From: Acidobacteriota bacterium
GTDB taxonomy: Bacteria; Acidobacteriota; UBA6911
Assembly: GCA_016934295.1 (NCBI GenBank)
Contig: JAFGTD010000300.1
Location: 1 to 35,537, forward strand
Reading direction: 5' to 3'
DNA length: 35,537 nucleotides
The stretch's first letter is position 1, and each line of letters starts with the position of its first letter. Positions 28,756 to 35,537 of the stretch are shown in pieces. Under the pieces are notes generated by a model that searched no databases, was not told the DNA's origin, and was given only the letters and a program-made list of their open reading frames with translations. Both the position numbers and the translations under genes were made by a program.

Positions 28756-29954
28756 TATCGATCCTTCCTGATGACCGCAATCCTGTCACCGTCCTGCAGT
28801 AAGTCCTTACCTGCCGTTACTACCCGGGAATCGATCCTGAGATCGCCCTCGAGTATTTCAATCCATCCGTTTGTTTCCAGGCCGGTCCGAACCGGAATCA
28901 TGCGTACCGTATCGCCGTCGCTGATAAAAATCTTGAGCCCGTCCGCCCGGACTACAATGGATTCTCTGGGCACACCCAGACCTTCCCGGCTCTCGAGTGT
29001 CACCTCCAACCTGGCGATCCTTCCCGGCACAATCCCCTCCGGAGGCCGCCTTATGTCGCACCGTATTTCAAAGGTTCTCAGATCCGAGCTGACTGTCGAG
29101 CTTTTATAGGAAATCGGTTGATTGCGCAGCTGCTTATCTCCAACGTCTATATGGACCTTTGTCTTGCCGGGTAGAACCCGGGCGTAGGCTTCCTCCGGCA
29201 GGTAAGCCGATATCTCCACGATCGACAAATCCACTATGCGCAGGACCGGAGTCCCCGCTGCCGCCATCTCGCCGGGTTCCATCATCCTTTCCGTTACCGC
29301 GCCGCTGATCGGCGCCTGAACCAGGGAATCCCTCAAGTCCTTCTCCGCAATTGCCAGATTCGCTCTTGCCTGTTCCTGTCTCTTCTGGGCGAGTTCGACG
29401 CTGATCTCCGCGTGCTTTTGGGCGGCCGATACCTGCAGGAATTGCGATTCTATTATTTCAAAAGCGTTTTTGGTTACGGCCTTGTCCTGTTCATAGAGTC
29501 GTTTATACCGTTCGTAGTCGAGTTTGACCTTATTGTAGTCGGCCTGGACCTGTTCCAGATTGGCCTGCCGTTCCAGGACCGTATATTCAGCGACTGCAAG
29601 ATCCTTTCTGGATGCTTCCACCGCTTTTCCGAGCTTCAGAGAGTCCGTCTGAAAAAGGTCCGTGTCTCCGGCGATTACGGTATCTCCTTCATCAACAAAT
29701 ATGCGATCCAGCGTGCCGGGGATGCGGGCTGAAACGTAGGCGCTGTTCTTCGCCTGTACGTTTCCCGAAGGGGAAAGGACGGACGCGAAAGTCATACGAC
29801 GGGCGGACTCCAGATAAACGGGCTTGCTTTCGGAAGATTCGCTTGTCGCCTCCGGCCCGGGTTCGTTCCCTTTATCGTTGCGGCATCCCGCAATGCAGGC
29901 GCATAAAATCAAAATAACTGTAATGTGTGCGCAATAGATTCCCTGCTTGAACAT
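28755..29954 (-). CDS. RND efflux periplasmic adaptor lipoprotein (MFP)
   Basis: Lipobox IAGC; SARIPGTLDRIFVDEGDTVIAGDTDLFQTD; coiled coil; LVQAPISGAVTERMMEPGEMAAAGTPVLRIVDLS. Confidence 0.93.
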   Translation of the reverse strand: MFKQGIYCAHITVILILCACIAGCRNDKGNEPGPEATSESSESKPVYLESARRMTFASVLSPSGNVQAKNSAYVSARIPGTLDRIFVDEGDTVIAGDTDLFQTDSLKLGKAVEASRKDLAVAEYTVLERQANLEQVQADYNKVKLDYERYKRLYEQDKAVTKNAFEIIESQFLQVSAAQKHAEISVELAQKRQEQARANLAIAEKDLRDSLVQAPISGAVTERMMEPGEMAAAGTPVLRIVDLSIVEISAYLPEEAYARVLPGKTKVHIDVGDKQLRNQPISYKSSTVSSDLRTFEIRCDIRRPPEGIVPGRIARLEVTLESREGLGVPRESIVVRADGLKIFISDGDTVRMIPVRTGLETNGWIEILEGDLRIDSRVVTAGKDLLQDGDRIAVIRKDR

Positions 29955-29956
29955 AA

Positions 29957-31366
29957 TTAGGGTTCCTTCTTGGTTCGGCCCAGTACATCGGCCAGTGTGG
30001 CCAGGGCAACCTGTTGCTGATATTTGACCACGGTAACCATGAAGCGGGCCTGATCTCTGTTTGTAACGTCTTCCAGTATCTCCGAAAGCTGCAGCAGTCC
30101 TTCATTCCACTGCGCTTGGGCCTCTCGAAAGCTCTCCTCGGCGGTCGCCGCATTCATAGTCGCGACCTGTAATTGATCGGATGCCTGTTCCGCCCTGTTG
30201 CGGGCGCTGAGCACCTCGAGCATGATCATCATGCAGGTCTGTTCCCGTTCGATGAAAGCCGCTTTTTCCCGTTCGCGGGCCGCCCGGTATCCGAATACAT
30301 TCTGAAAGCCGTCGAAGACGGTCATGATTGCCGAAACGCCGTATGACCACACGTTGGAATATCTTAAAAATGAATCACTGCCGTGGGAGAAGCTGCCGAT
30401 CCCGAAAATTTGCGGCAGGAAGGCCGCGATCGCGCTTCGGATTTCCTGCTTTCGGATTTCCAGCGTCCGATCGTCGATGTGAAGTTCCAGCCGGTTTATG
30501 AGCGCTTCCAGAACGTCCTCCGAAAGTTCCCGCTGTACTGCAGGTGCAAAGGGCATTTCCAGCTTCAGTTTAATGTCTGCAAAAGGAGACAGGCCCATCA
30601 CTTCCAGAAGGTTCGCCCTGTATTCCATTGAAATCCTATGGATGTTTTTTAACGAGAGCCGGCTTTCCAGCAGGAGCGTTTCCACTTCCCGGCGCTGAGA
30701 GGGCAAGACAAGTCCCTCCCGTTCAAAAGCTTTCGTTTCCCTCAGCAGCGCTTCTGCGCTGATCGTTGCTGTTTTTAGATAGGCTTCGGCTTCTTCCAGC
30801 GACAGGCAGGCAAAATACAGGCTGGTTACGTATAAAGAAATCTGCTGGCGGGTTCTTTGAAGGACCAGGTTGCTGATGTCTTCGCCTTTTTGGCGCATGT
30901 CGTACAGGTACCAGGCCTGGGGAAGGAATATCGGCTGCTGAAGCTCAATCGCCAGATTGGCCACTTCCTGGTCGGACATTTGAACCAGGCTCCCCCCTGC
31001 CTGTCGCAGTTGCGGCTTGTCCGTGGCCGAAAAGGAGAATCGAAGCCCGATATTGGGCAGGAAATTGCCGAAGGCGCTTTTTCGATCCAGCGAAGCCAGT
31101 CGTTTTTGAATCTCGAGGATTTGAAGATCCAGGTTGTTGGCCAAAGCTATATCGATGCATTCACCGAGGGTGATCGGCGTATCGGGCAGTGTATGGATCG
31201 TCTTTTCTGTTAGGCGGCCCGGAAAAGCACCGGCATGCTCCACCCTGGATATTCTGTGAGTGCATCCCGCTGTGAAAATTAGAGTGCCCAAAACCAGGAG
31301 CGCATTTATTAGAAGCAGCCGGTCAGCGCGATTCCTGGAGACAAATTTCTTGATAAATTTATTCAT
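29957..31366 (-). CDS. TolC-family outer-membrane lipoprotein
   Basis: Lipobox TAGC; TLGECIDIALANNLDLQILE; C-terminal AQWNEGLLQLSEILEDVTNRDQARFMVTVVKYQQQVALATLADVLG. Confidence 0.9.
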   Translation of the reverse strand: MNKFIKKFVSRNRADRLLLINALLVLGTLIFTAGCTHRISRVEHAGAFPGRLTEKTIHTLPDTPITLGECIDIALANNLDLQILEIQKRLASLDRKSAFGNFLPNIGLRFSFSATDKPQLRQAGGSLVQMSDQEVANLAIELQQPIFLPQAWYLYDMRQKGEDISNLVLQRTRQQISLYVTSLYFACLSLEEAEAYLKTATISAEALLRETKAFEREGLVLPSQRREVETLLLESRLSLKNIHRISMEYRANLLEVMGLSPFADIKLKLEMPFAPAVQRELSEDVLEALINRLELHIDDRTLEIRKQEIRSAIAAFLPQIFGIGSFSHGSDSFLRYSNVWSYGVSAIMTVFDGFQNVFGYRAAREREKAAFIEREQTCMMIMLEVLSARNRAEQASDQLQVATMNAATAEESFREAQAQWNEGLLQLSEILEDVTNRDQARFMVTVVKYQQQVALATLADVLGRTKKEP

Positions 31367-32016
31367 TCTGCGTCCATTGCGTGATCGAGATTGCTGACAT
31401 CCGCCAGGGCACCTCTTGTAAATAGGTTGAAAATGATTTCAGCCTTCAAGCCTTCCGGGTACTGCTCCGGATATTCCATGGAATGAAACAGGAAAGCCTG
31501 GCAAATACCCTGAAGCGTCAATGCCAGGTGGAAGGGATCGAGTTTGCGGAATATTTTCTTCTGAACACCCTCTTCCATCACGGAAGCGATCCTTTCATCG
31601 ATCTCATTCATTATCTTTCTTGCGTCATGACGGAGTCTGGACCTCAAGTTGTGGCTTTCTCCGCGGGTTTCCGCGAAAAAAATCCTGATAAAGGGAATGT
31701 GGTCTCCGAAAAATCGTATCGCGTTGTCAATAAATTCCCCGATTCTTTGCAGTACAGGTAAATCTTTATCCAGAGTCAGGAATTGAATCTCTGAAAATTC
31801 TTTAAGTTTTTCCAGAATCAGGGAGTGGTAAAGATCTTCCTTGTTTTTGAAAAAATTGTAGAGAGTGCCTATGGAGAATTCGGCCTTTTCGGCAATCTGG
31901 TTCATGGTGACATTGTGGTACCCGTTTGCCGTGAAGAGCTCCTGTGCTGCTTCCAGTATTTCTCTGTAATTACTGGCTTTCAGCCTTTCGCGACGGGAAA
32001 GCTTTTTCTCATTCAT
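31363..32016 (-). CDS. TetR-family regulator
   Basis: SNYREILEAAQELFTANGYHNVTMNQIAEKAEFSIGTLYNFFKNKEDLYHSLI. ATG 32016 is 8 nt from GGAGG; ATGA overlap with the TolC-like gene. Confidence 0.92.
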   Translation of the reverse strand: MNEKKLSRRERLKASNYREILEAAQELFTANGYHNVTMNQIAEKAEFSIGTLYNFFKNKEDLYHSLILEKLKEFSEIQFLTLDKDLPVLQRIGEFIDNAIRFFGDHIPFIRIFFAETRGESHNLRSRLRHDARKIMNEIDERIASVMEEGVQKKIFRKLDPFHLALTLQGICQAFLFHSMEYPEQYPEGLKAEIIFNLFTRGALADVSNLDHAMDAE

Positions 32017-32277
32017 CGTCATTACCTCCGTCAACGCTCTAATAAAGGCTTATCGACAATTACATGAACCAATCGTCATAAAATAAAACAATATTATATA
32101 AAATGAATATAATGTCAATATTTAATTGGGTATCCCGTCAACCGGAGGGGACGCATCCGTCCAACTTATTGTAGATGCAGGAAGTGTTCGTAAAAGCGGG
32201 GAATTGATTTCCCGACGGATCGCGGACGGACATCCCGCAGATACTGTAGTCGTTTCCCTCAGCGATGTCAGGCAGGC

Positions 32278-32406
32278 CGGCAACACCCTCAAATCAACGG
32301 CGAACCGATCGTTTGTGCGCCGCGGGACGCGATGCGCAACTTATACTCTTGCGGTATGGATGTCCTGTACCTCGGCGGTTTCCGATTGGCAAAGGGGCGG
32401 CCGTAG
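32278..32406 (+). pseudogene. C-terminal remnant of a NodU-type carbamoyltransferase
   Basis: Frame reads INGEPIVCAPRDAMRNLYSCGMDVLYLGGFRLAKGRP*, resembling the family C-terminal GEPIVCTPEDAxRxFxxTGMDxLxxGxFLLxK. No upstream body in frame. Confidence 0.45.
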
Positions 32407-32523
32407 TGCCGCCTCGCTGCAAAAACCCTTAAGAATCGCGGGCTAACGACTGCATCGGATCATCCATCTACGGAAGATTCCATAACCTGTGCGTCGGGAA
32501 GCTTAAATTCTAAGCCCGGGAGG

Positions 32524-33444
32524 TTACTCCTCCCATTGGTCCATTACTTCCCCTAAACCGAGCCCGCCGGGCATATCGCCCTCCATGATACTCATTTTTG
32601 CGTCGAGCACTTTGATCGGGCCCAGGAAAGTCAGCGGATCGTGGGGGCCGTCGAAGAACTGAACCGTGGCGAATCCCTTTGTGTCGTTCGCTCCGGGTCG
32701 CGCCACCAATGGGTCGCTGCTTTCCGGGAGGGCGCTGCCTTCCGGGATGCTGCAGCCGACACATACGATCTGGTTGAAAGACGGGGTTGAGAGCGAAGCC
32801 GGGGGGACGCGCCTGACCAGATAGACGGGGCCCATGTTGGGCCATTCGACTTCAGGGGTGTCTTCGGATATCGTATATTCGACTTTCATCAGTGGAATCC
32901 CGCCCTGGTCCTGCATCTTGTTGGCCGTGACCGTCCAGCCCGTCTCGGTCTGGGTCCAGTTTATTATCGCCATCTTCTTCGGCCATCCGTAGATTTCCCG
33001 TCCGGCGATAAGGCCCATATCGCTGTCGATATACTCGATCAGAGTAGTCTGACCGGCGTTGTCATTCCATCGGACAGGGGCATTGATTGCGATCTCGTGA
33101 ACGTTGTAGCCCTGTTTTTCCACATCCGGGGTCCAGGCCATCAGCAGGATAAACAGATCCCCGTCTTCTACCGGTTCCAGGGGCGGGGCAAGCGCCTGTT
33201 TGAACGCGCCCTTCGGAGCCCGGCATAGAATTTGAATGGTGTGAATGTCGCTGAAATGGTGCGGCAGCGGCGGATAGGGCGGGGAAAATATGGGGGAAGG
33301 AACAAAATCTTCCCGCGGCGCCTTCTCGTTATTGTCCAGCGCCGCCGTCTCGTTATTATCCGGAGGAGCGCACCCCAGCGTCGAGATTGCAAGAATTGCA
33401 CATATACCGGCTATAGCAATGAATAAAGCACTTCGTTTGATCAT
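32524..33444 (-). CDS. Acetoacetate-decarboxylase-fold lipoprotein
   Basis: Lipobox STLGC; ADC-like YIDSDMGLIAGREIYGWPKKMAIINW with a KK pair. Confidence 0.75.
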   Translation of the reverse strand: MIKRSALFIAIAGICAILAISTLGCAPPDNNETAALDNNEKAPREDFVPSPIFSPPYPPLPHHFSDIHTIQILCRAPKGAFKQALAPPLEPVEDGDLFILLMAWTPDVEKQGYNVHEIAINAPVRWNDNAGQTTLIEYIDSDMGLIAGREIYGWPKKMAIINWTQTETGWTVTANKMQDQGGIPLMKVEYTISEDTPEVEWPNMGPVYLVRRVPPASLSTPSFNQIVCVGCSIPEGSALPESSDPLVARPGANDTKGFATVQFFDGPHDPLTFLGPIKVLDAKMSIMEGDMPGGLGLGEVMDQWEE

Positions 33445-33531
33445 TCCGCCCTCCGTTCCTTTTACAGGTTTAGGTCATGAATCCGGCAATTGTGTAAAGC
33501 AGTTTCGTCCCCGAGGGTATCCGCGGTTGGT

Positions 33532-33552
33532 TGAGCCCCGCATCGGGGCTCA
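33532..33552. promoter_or_regulatory. Perfect hairpin TGAGCCCCG-CAT-CGGGGCTCA upstream of the ADC-like gene
   Basis: 9-bp perfect stem with 3-nt loop read directly. Confidence 0.5.
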
Positions 33553-33812
33553 GCGATTTAATATACTCCTCCGGTAAACGACGGATTTCTCCCGATGATT
33601 CTAATTTCGCTCGGAACACAGATATTGGGATTTCTTATGAAAACGCATCAGCGGAAAATATAATCTGTAAAACCATAATATAAAAGGAGAATGTGTCCGT
33701 ACTGAAAAATGCCGTTCCTGGAATCCGGAAGGGTACCGAAAAGAGCAATACGTGCCCGGAATAAATACCGACACACGGGTGGCTTTTTAAGAATAGGGTA
33801 TGGATTCTTTTC

Positions 33813-33857
33813 TTAGGGGCTGCACAAAATGTGAAGTTATTTTTGCGCAGCCCCTTA
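33813..33857. repeat. Stem-loop just upstream of the second DUF8021-like lipoprotein
   Basis: GGGGCTGC (33816-33823) pairs with GCAGCCCC (33847-33854). Confidence 0.45.
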
Positions 33858-33899
33858 TGGTACACTGGCGCTCTTCAGTTAAAAAAAAGGGGGATTACA

Positions 33900-34997
33900 A
33901 TGCAGAAGTTCTGGATACTTTTTGTAGTATTGCTGATGGGCGCCGCCATCCTGGCAGGCTGCTCTTCGGAGAGCGTTACCGAACAGATAAGCGCGGAACC
34001 CTGCGATCGGGCCTGTCTGGAAAATTTCGTTGAGCAGTATTTAGACGCGGCAATCGCGCACGACCCCGGTCTGCTGCCTCTTTCAGAAGACGTAAAATTC
34101 ACGGAAAACGGCGTGCAGCTGCCGCTTCCCGATGCCCATTGGAAAATTATGACCGGCAAGGGGAAATACCGTTTATTTGTCACGGATCCTGACGCCGGAC
34201 AAGTTGCCTGCATCGCCACAATCCGGGAAGAAGGACGAACGGAAGAGGGTGTGCATTCCCAGTTCGCCATCCGGTTGAGAGTCAAGAACCGACGGATAAC
34301 GGAAATCGAAACGCTGGTAGCCCGCCCCGATATGCCGATGGGACCTCCGGGCGCCGGTGCGGCTCCCCGGTTCCCCAGCGGGGCGGATCTTTACGAGGAA
34401 ATGGGCCAACCGCATCCTGTTTATCTTGAGGTCATACCTCCGGATGAGCGGATGTCCCGTGAAGACCTCATCAAGACGGCCAACATGTATTTTTCCGGAA
34501 TGGAGCAGAACGACGGCCAGGGCGAATATCCCTTTACGGATGACTGCGACCGCCTGGAGGGCGGCATGCAGACAACGAATGTTCCCCTGCGCGAGGGACA
34601 GACCATGCCGGATCCTGAAACCGCCACTATGTATTCGGCTAACTGGGGCTGCAGGGAGCAGTTCGAATCCGGATTGCTGCACTTTGTATGGCGGATTCGT
34701 GACCGCCGGTTTGTTGCCGTCGATCAGGAACGCGGATTGGTATTCAGTTTTGTCTTTTTCGACCATGCGCTCGGCGCAGACAGAACCTTCACGCTGCCGG
34801 ACGGACGGGAAATAACCGCCGGCCCGATGGAGCCCAACAGCTGGCAGATCGCCGAGCTGTTCAAAATCGAGAACGGTCTCATCCGCAGAATTGAAGCCCT
34901 GCTGATTCCTCCTCCATACGGAATGAACTCGGGATGGAGCAGTTACGAAGAGGGAATATCCAGTGAAGCCCGGGACGTAACCATGTCCGGTTATTGA
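33900..34997 (+). CDS. DUF8021-like lipoprotein, paralogue of 14996-16021
   Basis: Lipobox LAGC (MQKFWILFVVLLMGAAILAGCSS); HDPGLLPLSEDVKFTENG; MSREDLIKTANMYFSGM; PFTDDCDRLEGGMQTTN; YGMNSGWSSYEEG. Confidence 0.78.
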   Translation: MQKFWILFVVLLMGAAILAGCSSESVTEQISAEPCDRACLENFVEQYLDAAIAHDPGLLPLSEDVKFTENGVQLPLPDAHWKIMTGKGKYRLFVTDPDAGQVACIATIREEGRTEEGVHSQFAIRLRVKNRRITEIETLVARPDMPMGPPGAGAAPRFPSGADLYEEMGQPHPVYLEVIPPDERMSREDLIKTANMYFSGMEQNDGQGEYPFTDDCDRLEGGMQTTNVPLREGQTMPDPETATMYSANWGCREQFESGLLHFVWRIRDRRFVAVDQERGLVFSFVFFDHALGADRTFTLPDGREITAGPMEPNSWQIAELFKIENGLIRRIEALLIPPPYGMNSGWSSYEEGISSEARDVTMSGY

Positions 34998-35069
34998 CGG
35001 AGGATACAATATTCGTTTTAATTTGAAAATTAAATGGCACAGGTGCCGTTTGGGGATTCGTTGCAGAGA

Positions 35070-35537
35070 CTACGGATTTTCCCCTTTTGACAAGGCTTGT
35101 TGGAGTTGAAGGGCCCGTTTTCGAATATAGGCCCTGGGTATGGGCACGGGCTCGTCAGCCCTGCGGACCTTCCATATGTAAATGCGGGGCCCCGGACCTT
35201 TCAAATGAAAAGGAAGACAGGCGTCGAAGTCTCCGTCGTCTTCAATTGTTTGTACATGGGGCAAGCCGGCGCCGCGTGCAAGAATTTCAAAATTCACAAA
35301 TCCGGCGCCGGGAATCGGCTGATTCCCCGTCACCTCGTAAGTGCCGTTTTCGACAATCACCATGGTAAAATTATCCGCCGGATTTTGGGCGATCGTGATC
35401 AGCGTTCCCAGGCACATCAAGGTACTGCCGTCGCCGTTGAGCACAACGACGCGGCGCTCGGGCCGCGCCAGGGCGAGGCCGAGTGCAAAAGGAGGCGCCT
35501 GGCCCATGGAGCTTTCCACCATGGCGAAATCGAGGGG
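35070..35537 (-). CDS. TPP-dependent decarboxylase-like protein (C-terminal TPP-binding part), 5' truncated by the window edge
   Basis: GDGSTLMCLGTLITIAQNPADNFTMVIVENGTYEVTGNQ has the TPP GDG...N motif; frame stays open to the window end. Confidence 0.82.
   Translation of the reverse strand, partial: PLDFAMVESSMGQAPPFALGLALARPERRVVVLNGDGSTLMCLGTLITIAQNPADNFTMVIVENGTYEVTGNQPIPGAGFVNFEILARGAGLPHVQTIEDDGDFDACLPFHLKGPGPRIYIWKVRRADEPVPIPRAYIRKRALQLQQALSKGENP

Noticed and set aside
34173-35009. 278-aa minus-strand ORF opposite the second lipoprotein gene
   Set aside because: Antisense to a well-supported lipoprotein gene with lipobox and paralogue.
1-35537. CRISPR arrays, tRNA or rRNA genes
   Set aside because: No regularly spaced direct repeats and no recognisable tRNA or rRNA sequence seen by eye; tRNAscan-SE and Infernal would settle this.

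Overview
The window looks like an accessory segment of a Gram-negative, probably Desulfobacterota-like, genome or metagenomic contig. The lineage is inferred from family content only. Left third (about 0.9-13 kb): a defence or mobile-type island on the minus strand. It holds a pRiA4b ORF-3-like protein, one truncated and two complete AAA_14/DUF4143 ATPases, a kinase remnant, and a 987-aa fusion of a TOTE-type archaeo-eukaryotic primase domain, an SF2 helicase and a PLD-type nuclease. A VapBC-type module, a degenerate PD-(D/E)XK-like ORF paired with an orphan ParA, and a rubrerythrin-like protein follow. Right part (about 14-35.5 kb): an envelope and redox cluster. It holds two paralogous DUF8021-like lipoproteins, a Tat ferredoxin plus AprA/FrdA-like flavoprotein, an ORF6N protein, a PQQ-like propeller with EF-hands, a solitary xanthine-dehydrogenase-type Mo subunit, ArsR-DUF302, a Tat cupin, a TetR/TolC/MFP/RND efflux operon, an acetoacetate-decarboxylase-like lipoprotein and a partial TPP enzyme. 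Several intergenic palindromes and REP-like elements are present, two of them with compensatory base changes. I saw no tRNA, rRNA or CRISPR array. All family names come from motif recognition by eye; no database search was run.
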